Below, piece by piece: positions 34,310-42,546 of a stretch of 58,950 bases of DNA. The translations under genes were made by a program, and so were the position numbers. Numbering within the stretch: the first letter of the stretch is position 1; each line of letters starts with the position of its first letter. The notes below the pieces were generated by a model, which was not told where the DNA came from, searched no databases, and was given only the letters and a program-made list of their open reading frames with translations. This DNA comes from JBIICI01 sp044238935 (lineage in GTDB: Bacteria > Pseudomonadota > Alphaproteobacteria > Micavibrionales > Micavibrionaceae). The stretch lies in assembly GCA_044238935.1 (NCBI GenBank), contig JBIICI010000011.1, positions 1-58,950 of the forward strand, written 5' to 3'.

Positions 34310-35932
34310 ATGGTAATGACAATAATATATCCAAACGATGAAAATGAAGATATGGATGATTTCAATTCCGTATTGGATGAAGATTCATTTGATGAACAAA
34401 AATCAAAAGCAGCCTCCTTGTCAAACTTATTACAAGGCAGCGCAGGCGTAAAAATTGCGGTTGTCGCAGGCGTGTTTTTTTTAGTCATCGGGGGAATTGT
34501 TTTATTCGGTGGCAATGACAAAACCGCCCCGACATCATCCGTCGGCACATCACAAACAGATTTAAGCGAAGTCCCCGGTGTTAACCAATTAACCCCAGCC
34601 TATGAACAAGCCGTGCGGGATGAAAATGAGCAAGCCTTAGAAGAGGCCATCAAAAATGGTCAAAGCTCTATGCCAATTGCGATTGCCCCACCAGAAGAAG
34701 TGGTCGCCCCAGAAGGCACTATTGCAGAGGATGATAATCCTTTAAAAAAATGGCAACGTTTACAAGAAGAAACACCGCCAACACAGCAAAATTTTAACGC
34801 CGCAGCCCCACAAGTCGTTGACCCACAGGTTGAAGCCGCTGCGGCCGCAAGACAACAAGCATTGGCTGATATGAAAACAGCCATGAGCGATCAAATATCA
34901 TCTTTATTGGACTCACAGAAAATTAATGGTGCAAAAACCACAGAAATCACTGAGCAACCTTCCGCCTATCAAAAATATATTGAGGAAAAAACGGGATCAA
35001 GCTCCTCATTTGGGCAATCCAGCGGCCAAGGACAATTTGGCTTTGCCAGCAATAATGGTCAAAACAATATCACCAACGGTAATGGATTTGGTGGATTTAA
35101 TAATTTCACCAATAATAATCAAAACCAAAATATCCCTCAAGAGCCTGTAAAACCTGCTGAAGTTATTGTTCCTGCAGGAAAAATCGAATATGCCCAGCTT
35201 TTGATTGATGCGGATAGCGATGTCGGTGGAACAATTATTGCGGAGCTTGCATCGGGCAATTTAGCCGGTCACAGAATTTTAGGATCGTTTCAAACGCGCA
35301 ATAACAAACTCATTCTAAATTTTAATTCCATTGTCGTTGATGGCGTCACACAACCAATTGAAGCCTTTGCCATTGATCCCAACAAACAATTGGGTGCATT
35401 GGTCACCAGTGTCAATTATCGTTTAATTTCACGCGTTATTTTACCCGCCGCCGCAAGCTTTGTGGAAGGGTTAGCAAGTGCCAGAGCACAGCGCGAAACA
35501 AATGTTGTTTTAAATAATAATGGCAATGCCGTACAGGGACAACCCGCGCCAACAAACAGGCAAGAAGTTGCAAAGGGTGTTGAACGTGCCGCAGAACGCC
35601 TAACACAAGTTGTTGACAACCAAGCCAACAACACACAACCACAGGTCGTTGTTGACGCAGGAACGCCAATGGGGATTGTCTTTGTTCAAGCTGTTGTTGA
35701 GGATACTGATCAAAATAATGGACAAAACCCCGTTCAAAATCAAGGCTTCGGACAAAATTTTGGGCAAGGTTTCGGGCAAAACCCCTATATTTCTAATTTT
35801 GGGCAAAATAACACACAACAATACCCCCAAAACACGCCTTTTTTCGGGGGGTTTAACAATCAAAATAACCTGAATAACCAGAATTCAGGTCAACAAAATA
35901 ATACACAACAACAACCATTCTCCCCTTTTTAA
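34310..35932 (+). CDS. icmE: Type IVB secretion channel protein IcmE/DotG (VirB10-like)
   Basis: A 540-residue protein: acidic cytoplasmic N-terminus, one membrane helix (about 47-67), a periplasmic linker, and a C-terminal TrbI/VirB10-like domain (about 290-475) with IEYAQLLIDADSDVGG, IVDGVTQPIEAFAIDP and GTPMGIVFVQAV. DotG spans both membranes and lines the channel. Legionella DotG is about twice as long because of a large repeat region absent here. Unusually, the VirB10 domain is followed by a tail of about 60 residues rich in Asn, Gln, Gly and Phe (repeated FGQN-like units), and a similar stretch lies before the domain. A GGGGAG site precedes the start. Confidence 0.9.
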   Translation: MVMTIIYPNDENEDMDDFNSVLDEDSFDEQKSKAASLSNLLQGSAGVKIAVVAGVFFLVIGGIVLFGGNDKTAPTSSVGTSQTDLSEVPGVNQLTPAYEQAVRDENEQALEEAIKNGQSSMPIAIAPPEEVVAPEGTIAEDDNPLKKWQRLQEETPPTQQNFNAAAPQVVDPQVEAAAAARQQALADMKTAMSDQISSLLDSQKINGAKTTEITEQPSAYQKYIEEKTGSSSSFGQSSGQGQFGFASNNGQNNITNGNGFGGFNNFTNNNQNQNIPQEPVKPAEVIVPAGKIEYAQLLIDADSDVGGTIIAELASGNLAGHRILGSFQTRNNKLILNFNSIVVDGVTQPIEAFAIDPNKQLGALVTSVNYRLISRVILPAAASFVEGLASARAQRETNVVLNNNGNAVQGQPAPTNRQEVAKGVERAAERLTQVVDNQANNTQPQVVVDAGTPMGIVFVQAVVEDTDQNNGQNPVQNQGFGQNFGQGFGQNPYISNFGQNNTQQYPQNTPFFGGFNNQNNLNNQNSGQQNNTQQQPFSPF

Positions 35933-35962
35933 AGAATTTTACAAATCAGGAATAATGTTACA

Positions 35963-37621
35963 ATGATGTCAGATGATAAAAAAAATGATTTGGAACTAGA
36001 ATTAGAGCTAGATGATTTGGATGATTATCTAGATGATGATTTAGATGACCCATTATTCTTGGACGAAGAGGCATTGTTAGAAGAAGAATTTCAACCAGAG
36101 CCCCCCCATGCCCTGCATGAGCCGAAAGATAATGTCGAAACACAAGCGCCGTCTTCCGCACCACAATCTTATTTTTCTGATTTTAGACAGCCCTCTTCTC
36201 TATCTCAAACGACACCACAACAAGTCACAGCACCTGATTTAACAAATTTTGTTGCCCCACAAAATCTTTATACAGAAACGGATGAATTTTTATCCGATGC
36301 AGATACATCAGCATCTCACGACGATTTTATTAATGATTTTGAAGAGTTCAACGATTCCGAAACACAATATGATGAGGATGATTTCGAAGATTCCTATCAC
36401 GAATCAGATGACGCTCAGGCTGATGCCCCTGCCACCGCAACAGATTATAGCGCAAACAAGACATTTTTGCAGAATCATCTCAATAAACTAATTATTGGGG
36501 GGGGGGTCTTTGCAGGGCTTATTATATTTTTAGTCCAGTTCGGTGGATTAGGGCAAACACAAAAAACAAACAGTGATTTAGGGCAACCAACAATCAACGC
36601 AACAGCACAAGACAACACCCCGATTGTGATGGATACAATCCCACAAGAGACTCAAACAAACCCTGCTGTTACAGGCCAGCCCGTTGATCAAGCAAACGTC
36701 CCACCACAAAATCAACAACAAGATGATATATTGGCCCAAACAGGCGATATTGAATCAAGCTTAGCCTTTGAGGATCAACAACCAAAAACGGATGCACCTG
36801 CACTTCCTGCAATTAATGACGTCGAAAATGTTGAAACATTAAATGCTGTACCAACAAATCCATCTAGCTTTGAACAAAAACAGAAAAAAATTACATTTGT
36901 TGATAAAAACGTGCCTTTATCCAATGATGAACAAACAAAACCTACAAAACAAGAGGTTGCAGAAACATCCGCTGTTCCTGCTGACCTTATCAATCAATTA
37001 AACCAAGATATTGATCATAAAATCAGCAAAATAACATCTGATTTTGATCAAAGAGTTTTGTCCATTGAAAATAAAATAAAATCACAACCATCAAGCCCAG
37101 CGCCACAAACACCTGATTCGATCAATCCAGCAATCGATCCAGAATCCGTGGCAAAGATGCAAGCCAAAATAGATCAGATGGAAAAGCTGGTTGACTCTTT
37201 GCAACAAAAAATTACGGCACTTGAAACAACACCACAAAGCACGCCACAAACGCCATCAACGAATCCTATGCCGATTCAGAAAATAGAAGCCGCACCAGAA
37301 GAAGTTTCTAAAGAAGAGAAAAGCATAAAGCCAGAAAAAGCACCCGTAGAAAAAATTGAGAAAAAGACGGTCAAAAAACCCAGTGCAAAACAAAAGAAAC
37401 CCAAAAATTCTGCGCCCAAGCCAGAACCAAAAGCAAAAAAATGGACATTAAAATCCATTCAACCCGGTAATGCCCTGATTGCCCCGAAGGATAAACCAGA
37501 TCAGTTGGTACGCGTGACCGTTGGTGCAACCATTCCATCCCTTGGAAAGATCGAGAAAATTGGCCTTGTGAATGGTAAATGGACAGTTCAGGGAACCAAG
37601 GGAAGTCTTACTGAACAATAA
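35963..37621 (+). CDS. icmG: Type IVB secretion protein IcmG/DotF-like, enlarged
   Basis: A 552-residue single-pass membrane protein in the icmG position. Residues 1-160 are strongly acidic (runs of Asp/Glu/Leu), the membrane helix is about 176-195 (LIIGGGVFAGLIIFLVQF), then a long Gln/Pro/Thr-rich periplasmic part, a coiled coil near 390-425 (KMQAKIDQMEKLVDSLQQK), a Lys/Pro-rich stretch, and a conserved C-terminal domain of about 60 residues (WTLKSIQPGNALIAP, VTVGATIPSLGKIEKI). DotF from Legionella is about 270 residues, so both low-complexity regions are expansions. A run of ten G at 36497-36506 encodes the start of the membrane helix. Assignment rests on order, topology and the C-terminal domain. 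Confidence 0.78.
   Translation: MMSDDKKNDLELELELDDLDDYLDDDLDDPLFLDEEALLEEEFQPEPPHALHEPKDNVETQAPSSAPQSYFSDFRQPSSLSQTTPQQVTAPDLTNFVAPQNLYTETDEFLSDADTSASHDDFINDFEEFNDSETQYDEDDFEDSYHESDDAQADAPATATDYSANKTFLQNHLNKLIIGGGVFAGLIIFLVQFGGLGQTQKTNSDLGQPTINATAQDNTPIVMDTIPQETQTNPAVTGQPVDQANVPPQNQQQDDILAQTGDIESSLAFEDQQPKTDAPALPAINDVENVETLNAVPTNPSSFEQKQKKITFVDKNVPLSNDEQTKPTKQEVAETSAVPADLINQLNQDIDHKISKITSDFDQRVLSIENKIKSQPSSPAPQTPDSINPAIDPESVAKMQAKIDQMEKLVDSLQQKITALETTPQSTPQTPSTNPMPIQKIEAAPEEVSKEEKSIKPEKAPVEKIEKKTVKKPSAKQKKPKNSAPKPEPKAKKWTLKSIQPGNALIAPKDKPDQLVRVTVGATIPSLGKIEKIGLVNGKWTVQGTKGSLTEQ
36497..36506. repeat. Homopolymer of ten G inside icmG/dotF
   Basis: The coding strand has ten consecutive G (Gly-Gly-Gly-Val codons) at the start of the membrane helix. 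As written the frame is open. Slippage by one base would truncate the protein before its periplasmic part. Runs of seven or eight G or C occur in several ordinary genes of this window, so only the length sets it apart. Confidence 0.8.
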
Positions 37622-37644
37622 AAACTTATGTAAAAATAATAAGT

Positions 37645-37674
37645 TTGCAAAATTTATCTAAAATGTGATTTAAT
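37645..37674 (+). promoter_or_regulatory. Possible internal promoter before icmC
   Basis: TTGCAA (37645-37650) and TTTAAT (37669-37674) are separated by 18 bases in the 86-base gap between icmG and icmC, the largest gap among the icmK-icmD genes. It could give the icmC-icmD pair separate expression. Confidence 0.3.
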
Positions 37675-37707
37675 ATGATTAAGAAGATCATTTCTGAATA
37701 GGTATCG

Positions 37708-38946
37708 ATGATGAAAAAATTTTTATTGATCACATTTTTTTCTACGATTATAGCCCTATCTTTTGCCATTGGGGGACATGATGCGCATGCAACAGGTAAC
37801 CTCAGTGCATCTTACGCGGACTCAGGAATTAGCGGGACAGCCTCTTATGCAACACAAAATTCCGTTGTTGCTGGATTTACAAACACTCAAAACAATCCGA
37901 TTGGTGGGGTATTGAACAGCATTGGTGGGCGCGTGGGACGAACGATTGAGAATGGAATCAACTTCCTAACCTCCTGTGCAGGATATGGCGTTGGGGCGAT
38001 TATGTGCAGCCTTGTTATTTCCGTCTATCATATTCCGAATCTATTATTTTGTATTGGCTATCTGTTCGGCGCTTATTTGGGTGTTCGCGGTATTATGCAA
38101 CTTCGCACCCATGTTATGAACCCTCAAGAAGTGCCATTTTGGGAACCGATTAAAACCTTTGCAGCCGGTGGCGCATTTTTATCCATTCAAACAGTCATTG
38201 AGGCGGTTGTGAACTCACAATTTGGTGCTGCCTCCGTTGGCGGTGTTGGTGCCGTGCTCGTTGGCAATACATTGGGAGGGCTGGGGATTCCTTCGGCTGT
38301 TATCAACGGTGTTGGTGCTATTTTTAATGGAAAAATAAGCTATATTCCTCCGCACACAACAACACAAATTGATATTAATATGTTACAAGGCACAAATGGC
38401 TTAGACGGTAAATTAATGGCGTTTGTTACCAATATTTATTACCCATTTCAAATTATGTTACAATTTTTTGCCATGATTATTGGTATAGTCTTGATTATGG
38501 TTGGAATTTCGCGTTTAATGAAATCCACACAAGAAGGCGGTCGTGGCCCAACAGGTTTAGGAACATTTGTAACATTCCTAACGGGTGGTGCTTTGATTGC
38601 TTCTGTTCGTCTAATGGCAGCCTTTTCTGGCTCTATGTTTGGAAAAACTGATGTTGCGGTTGTCCCTACCTTGCTGTACGCAAATGATTTGGGATTAACA
38701 GCAGCTGAGATTCTTCATACACGAAACGTCATTAGTTCAATCCTTGCCTTTATGATTTTGATCGGATGGGCAAGTTTTATACGCGGCATTTTTATGGTGC
38801 GTACCGCTGCTGAGGGAGGTCAAGCCTCCATGATGGCAGCAGCGACCCACCTGCTTGGGGGGGCATTGGCCGTCAATTTAGGCCCAGCCTTAAATGCAGT
38901 ACAAAGTACTTTGGGTTTGAAAGAATCTGGTATATTATTTCAATAG
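37708..38946 (+). CDS. icmC: Type IVB secretion membrane protein IcmC/DotE with an additional IcmD-like segment
   Basis: A 412-residue exported membrane protein with a signal sequence (ending HDAHA-TG). The last 190 residues look like a whole IcmC/DotE: FFAMIIGIVLIMVGISRLM, a glycine-rich loop, FVTFLTGGALIASV, then SFIRGIFMVRTAAEGGQ and HLLGGALAVNLGPAL. Upstream, at about 100-175, is an extra helix pair with the related pattern LFGAYLGVRGIMQLRTHVMNP then FAAGGAFLSIQ, closest to the small IcmD protein encoded next (LFGVLGVLKIKDHVENP). Legionella IcmC has 194 residues, so this form is about doubled, by fusion or duplication. The function of DotE in the inner membrane is poorly known. Confidence 0.78.
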   Translation: MMKKFLLITFFSTIIALSFAIGGHDAHATGNLSASYADSGISGTASYATQNSVVAGFTNTQNNPIGGVLNSIGGRVGRTIENGINFLTSCAGYGVGAIMCSLVISVYHIPNLLFCIGYLFGAYLGVRGIMQLRTHVMNPQEVPFWEPIKTFAAGGAFLSIQTVIEAVVNSQFGAASVGGVGAVLVGNTLGGLGIPSAVINGVGAIFNGKISYIPPHTTTQIDINMLQGTNGLDGKLMAFVTNIYYPFQIMLQFFAMIIGIVLIMVGISRLMKSTQEGGRGPTGLGTFVTFLTGGALIASVRLMAAFSGSMFGKTDVAVVPTLLYANDLGLTAAEILHTRNVISSILAFMILIGWASFIRGIFMVRTAAEGGQASMMAAATHLLGGALAVNLGPALNAVQSTLGLKESGILFQ

Positions 38947-38975
38947 CATTCCATTTAAGAGGAGGATCTAAATCT

Positions 38976-39371
38976 ATGCTAAAAATCGTACGTAAATCCA
39001 TGTTAAACGCCAGCGCAATCGCAACGGCTTCATTTCTAATGGGCGTAGAGCCTGCGCATGCGACAAATTTTAACACAATTGCTGGAAACATCTTAAAATC
39101 CATCAATAATTTACCCAGCTTTTTAAGCGGTATTTCCTATATGATGGGTGTTTTATTCGGTGTGTTGGGTGTTCTTAAAATCAAAGACCACGTTGAAAAC
39201 CCATCAAATGCCCCATTGAAAAATGGTGCTATTCAGTTGGCAGCAGGTGGGGCTTTGTTTGCACTTCCTATCGTTTACAATGCAATGTCAACAACAATTG
39301 GATCTGGCGCTGGGGCAACCACAGCAACAGTTGGCGCGATTGGCTTAGGCGGCTTAGGCGGCGGACAGTAA
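38976..39371 (+). CDS. icmD: Type IVB secretion membrane protein IcmD/DotP
   Basis: A 131-residue protein, matching the Legionella IcmD length (132). A signal peptide (ending EPAHA-TN) is followed by two membrane helices: SYMMGVLFGVLGVLKIKDH and a glycine/alanine-rich AIQLAAGGALFALPIVYN, then a glycine-rich tail. Inner-membrane location is expected. The start has a strong AGGAGG site 29 bases after icmC. A hairpin terminator lies 12 bases after the stop. Confidence 0.85.
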   Translation: MLKIVRKSMLNASAIATASFLMGVEPAHATNFNTIAGNILKSINNLPSFLSGISYMMGVLFGVLGVLKIKDHVENPSNAPLKNGAIQLAAGGALFALPIVYNAMSTTIGSGAGATTATVGAIGLGGLGGGQ

Positions 39372-39382
39372 AGAAGCGCAAA

Positions 39383-39412
39383 AGATAGCGCCGAACAGGC
39401 GCTATCTCTTTT
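39383..39412 (+). terminator. Rho-independent terminator between icmD and icmJ
   Basis: A perfect 10-bp stem AGATAGCGCC / GGCGCTATCT with a GAACA loop is followed by CTTTTC. The short T tract suggests partial termination, which would lower icmJ relative to the membrane genes. The icmJ ATG is only 12 bases downstream. Confidence 0.75.
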
Positions 39413-39424
39413 CTTAGAAAAACC

Positions 39425-40111
39425 ATGAAACCTATATCAATCAAACTTGGCATTTCGAATAAGTCCAATATGGGCTTAACAGAAAAGCATAAAATCAGTG
39501 ACGATTTACGCCAACGTATTTTTGAGCGTGATGATTACACATGCCAATGTTGTGGGTTTAAATCCAAGAAATACCAAGAAATCTTGCACATCAACCGTGA
39601 TTACACGGATAACCAGCCTAAAAACTTGGCAACAACCTGTATTTTTTGTCATCAATGTTTTGTTTTGGATGAAGTGTCCATTATGAAATCAGGCATTTTG
39701 ATATGGCTACCCGAAATTCCCCAAGCCTCTTTAAATCATTTGGCGCGCGCCTTATATTTATGCCGCATTGGTCAAAGCGCATTAACAGATACAGCCCATA
39801 AAATCTATCGCCAAATCATGGATCGCAGGCAAGATGCAGAGCTTCGTTTGGGCACATCAGATCCCGCAATTATTGCCAATGTGATGAGTGATTTTTTAAC
39901 CCCGACTCTCTATCAAAAATCCCAAGATAAATTAGATGGCTTACGCCTCTTCCCCATTGATCGCCGTACAATCGTCGAAGAAGATTTGGAATTCAACCAA
40001 TTCCCACAAATTTTGGCCTATTGGCGGTCAAAAGACGGCCCTTATCAAGGGCAACAACCCCATCAATGGGTTGATCTCTATAAAGAGATAAAATCCAATC
40101 GTTCCTTTTAA
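39425..40111 (+). CDS. icmJ: Type IVB coupling-complex protein IcmJ/DotN
   Basis: A 228-residue protein of the IcmJ/DotN family: FERDDYTCQCCGFKSKKYQE, then INRDYTDNQPKNLATTCIFCHQCF, which supplies four zinc-binding cysteines in an HNH-nuclease-like finger, followed by IWLPEIPQASLNHL and a GTSDPAII helix. In Legionella, DotN binds the coupling ATPase DotL with IcmS, IcmW and LvgA to recruit effectors; it is not known to cut DNA. Finding it means a coupling complex, and therefore dotL, should exist elsewhere in this genome. It closes the L-K-E-G-C-D-J order. Confidence 0.9.
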   Translation: MKPISIKLGISNKSNMGLTEKHKISDDLRQRIFERDDYTCQCCGFKSKKYQEILHINRDYTDNQPKNLATTCIFCHQCFVLDEVSIMKSGILIWLPEIPQASLNHLARALYLCRIGQSALTDTAHKIYRQIMDRRQDAELRLGTSDPAIIANVMSDFLTPTLYQKSQDKLDGLRLFPIDRRTIVEEDLEFNQFPQILAYWRSKDGPYQGQQPHQWVDLYKEIKSNRSF

Positions 40112-40116
40112 AAATA

Positions 40117-40145
40117 TTGGTCTTTTGTTTCAATCATGCTATAAT
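40117..40145 (+). promoter_or_regulatory. Sigma-70-like promoter of the small gene at 40185
   Basis: TTGGTC (40117-40122) and a consensus TATAAT (40140-40145) are separated by 17 bases. Transcription would start near 40152, followed by AAAGGA and the ATG at 40185. Confidence 0.6.
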
Positions 40146-40184
40146 GAATAGAGTTAAAAGATTAACGCATAAAGGATTTATGCT

Positions 40185-40505
40185 ATGACCAGCATTTTGG
40201 GTGGGGGTGGAACATCCCTTTTAGGTAATTTTTCATCTTCTTTATTGGATGTTGGCAAACGCCTGAATTCAAGAGGTATTGGCATATCCGCAAGCGCACG
40301 CGCAATAACCAATAATTTTTTATCGCAATCAAAAAGTGGCGGCAATCAGCTTTTGTCCTTAGGGCTAGGCAGCAGCTCGACGATTGAGGGGTTGCAATTA
40401 AGAATTAAACAATTGCGCTCTAGATACGCGCCTGAGTTAATTGAACAAGAAAATGCAACCGCAAAAAGCACAACAAAGGGAACGAATGTTGATAAAAAAG
40501 TCTAA
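40185..40505 (+). CDS. Small Gly/Ser-rich protein of unknown function
   Basis: A 106-residue protein I do not recognise. The N-terminal 35 residues are rich in Gly, Ser and Leu (SILGGGGTSLLGNF), the middle has a short amphipathic helix (IEGLQLRIKQLRSRYAPELIE), and the end is basic and Thr/Lys-rich. There is no cleavable signal peptide and no membrane helix of full length. It has its own consensus promoter and an AAAGGA ribosome binding site, which supports a real gene. The position directly after icmJ suggests a chaperone, effector or accessory factor of the secretion system, but this is only neighbourhood inference. Confidence 0.6.
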   Translation: MTSILGGGGTSLLGNFSSSLLDVGKRLNSRGIGISASARAITNNFLSQSKSGGNQLLSLGLGSSSTIEGLQLRIKQLRSRYAPELIEQENATAKSTTKGTNVDKKV

Positions 40506-40633
40506 TCTTCATTCCACGCACCCTATCAACACTGAAAACATTATAAACAGTACATTTTTATCTAGCCAAACGCAGCTTTTTAGCTTATGAAAGAGGTCAT
40601 AAGTTTAAAATCAATCCGTATAAAGATGTAATT

Positions 40634-42478
40634 ATGACCGTAAAAGCCCAACCTATTCGTAATATTGCTATTATTGCCCACGTTGACCATGGTAAAACCA
40701 CGCTTGTGGATTCTATCCTTCGACAAAGCGGGACATTCCGTGACAACCAAGTGGTCGATGACCGCGCTATGGATCGCAATGATCTGGAAAAAGAGCGCGG
40801 CATTACAATTTTGGCAAAATGTACGGCCATTCACTGGAAAGACCACAAAATCAATGTCATTGACACCCCCGGTCACGCCGATTTCGGTGGTGAGGTTGAG
40901 CGTATTTTGAATATGGCTGATGGCGTGATTTTGTTGGTTGATGCGGCGGAAGGCACATTGCCCCAAACCAAATTCGTGCTGCAAAAAGCCTTAGCGCAAG
41001 GCATGCGCCCGATTGTGGTGATCAATAAAATTGACCGCCCCGATGCACGTTCTGAAGAAGTTTTGGATGAAATTTTTGACTTGTTCGTATCTTTAGATGC
41101 CACAGAAGAGCAATTGGAATTCCCTTATCTTTATGCCTCTGGTCGTGATGGCTGGTGTTCTTGGTCATTGGATGATCCTCGTGAGAATCTGCACCCTTTA
41201 TTAGATTTCGTCTTAACGCATGTTCCAGCACCTAAATGTGATCCTGATGCGGATTTTGCGATGTTAGCGACGTTATTGGAGCGCGATCCTTATTTAGGGC
41301 GCGTATTAACAGGGCGTATCCAAAGCGGTACAGCAAAAGTCAATATGTCTGTGAAGGCATTATCTTTTGATGGAAAAACCGTTGAAACATTCCGCCTATC
41401 CAAAATTATGACTTTTGAGGGCTTAAACCGTATCCCTGTTGAAACCGTGACTGCGGGGGATATTATCTGTATCGCAGGAATGACAAAAACATCTGTGGCA
41501 GATACGATTGCTGATCCAGCTGTAACAACACCATTACCAGCAGATCCAGTTGATCCCCCCACAATGGCCATTACCATCAGCGTAAATGATTCGCCTTTGG
41601 CAGGGACAGAGGGCAAAAAACTGACCTCTAACATGATTCGTGATCGTTTAATGGCAGAAAGCGAAACAAACGTCGCCATTCAAGTTAATGAAACAGAGGA
41701 TAAAGACGCCTTTGAATTGGCAGGACGCGGAGAATTGCAATTAGGTGTATTGATCGAAACCATGCGCCGCGAAGGATTCGAAATGTCTGTTTCTCGCCCT
41801 CGCGTTTTGATGAAGTTGGATGAAAAAGGCAATTTGACAGAGCCTTACGAAGAAATCATCGTTGATGTCGATGAAGAATTTTCAGGCGCCGTTGTTGAGA
41901 AATTATCTCAGCGCAAAGCCGAAATGACCGATATGCGCCCCAGTGGTGCTGGTAAAATCCGTATCAAATTCACAGGTCCATCCCGTGGGTTGATTGGATA
42001 CCAATCGCAATTTATGACCGATACACGCGGCACAGGGGTGATGAACCGTTTGTATCATTCCTATGGTCCTTATAAAGGGGATTTAGGCGGACGCCGTAAC
42101 GGTGCCTTGATTTCCAATGGTCGTGGTCAAGTCGTTGCTTACGCAGTTTTCAACCTACAAGACCGTGGGACTATGTTCGTTAATCCGGGTGATGAAACTT
42201 ATGAAGGCATGATTATCGGTGAAAACAGCCGCGATAATGACCTTGAACTCAACATCTTAAAAGGCAAGCAACTCACCAATATGCGCGCCTCAGGTAAAGA
42301 TGATGCAGTCATTTTGATCCCACCGCGTAAAATGACGCTGGAAGAAATGATGTCATACATCAATGATGATGAATTGGTCGAAGTCACACCTGTGAATTTA
42401 CGCTTGCGTAAAACGATTTTGAATTCCACAGAACGCGAAGTCGCAAAAAAGAAAAGCAAAAAAGCAGCAGCACAGTAA
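40634..42478 (+). CDS. typA: Ribosome-associated GTPase TypA/BipA
   Basis: A 614-residue translational GTPase related to EF-G, involved in 50S assembly and stress adaptation. The G domain shows AHVDHGKTTLVDS (G1), RGITI (G2), DTPGHADFGGE (G3) and NKIDRPDA (G4). EF-G-like domains III and V follow, then the BipA-specific C-terminal domain (for example GALISNGRGQVVAYAVFNLQ and LEEMMSYINDDELVEVTP). Length is typical. It is monocistronic, ending at a strong terminator. Confidence 0.97.
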   Translation: MTVKAQPIRNIAIIAHVDHGKTTLVDSILRQSGTFRDNQVVDDRAMDRNDLEKERGITILAKCTAIHWKDHKINVIDTPGHADFGGEVERILNMADGVILLVDAAEGTLPQTKFVLQKALAQGMRPIVVINKIDRPDARSEEVLDEIFDLFVSLDATEEQLEFPYLYASGRDGWCSWSLDDPRENLHPLLDFVLTHVPAPKCDPDADFAMLATLLERDPYLGRVLTGRIQSGTAKVNMSVKALSFDGKTVETFRLSKIMTFEGLNRIPVETVTAGDIICIAGMTKTSVADTIADPAVTTPLPADPVDPPTMAITISVNDSPLAGTEGKKLTSNMIRDRLMAESETNVAIQVNETEDKDAFELAGRGELQLGVLIETMRREGFEMSVSRPRVLMKLDEKGNLTEPYEEIIVDVDEEFSGAVVEKLSQRKAEMTDMRPSGAGKIRIKFTGPSRGLIGYQSQFMTDTRGTGVMNRLYHSYGPYKGDLGGRRNGALISNGRGQVVAYAVFNLQDRGTMFVNPGDETYEGMIIGENSRDNDLELNILKGKQLTNMRASGKDDAVILIPPRKMTLEEMMSYINDDELVEVTPVNLRLRKTILNSTEREVAKKKSKKAAAQ

Positions 42479-42497
42479 TTACACACTGAATTTTATG

Positions 42498-42530
42498 ATA
42501 CCCCCTGATTGATTCAGGGGGTATTTTTTA
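42498..42530. terminator. Rho-independent terminator after typA
   Basis: A perfect 11-bp stem ATACCCCCTGA / TCAGGGGGTAT with a five-base loop is followed by a run of T, 20 bases after the typA stop. Confidence 0.9.
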
Positions 42531-42546
42531 ATCTATAAACAAAAAT

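Noticed and set aside
35600..35873. Reading frames on both strands inside icmE of about 87 codons
   Set aside because: They are shadows of the low-complexity N/Q-rich coding region; no start signals or family match.
39425..40111. HNH endonuclease of a mobile element
   Set aside because: The zinc finger resembles HNH, but length, downstream motifs and position after icmD fit IcmJ/DotN.
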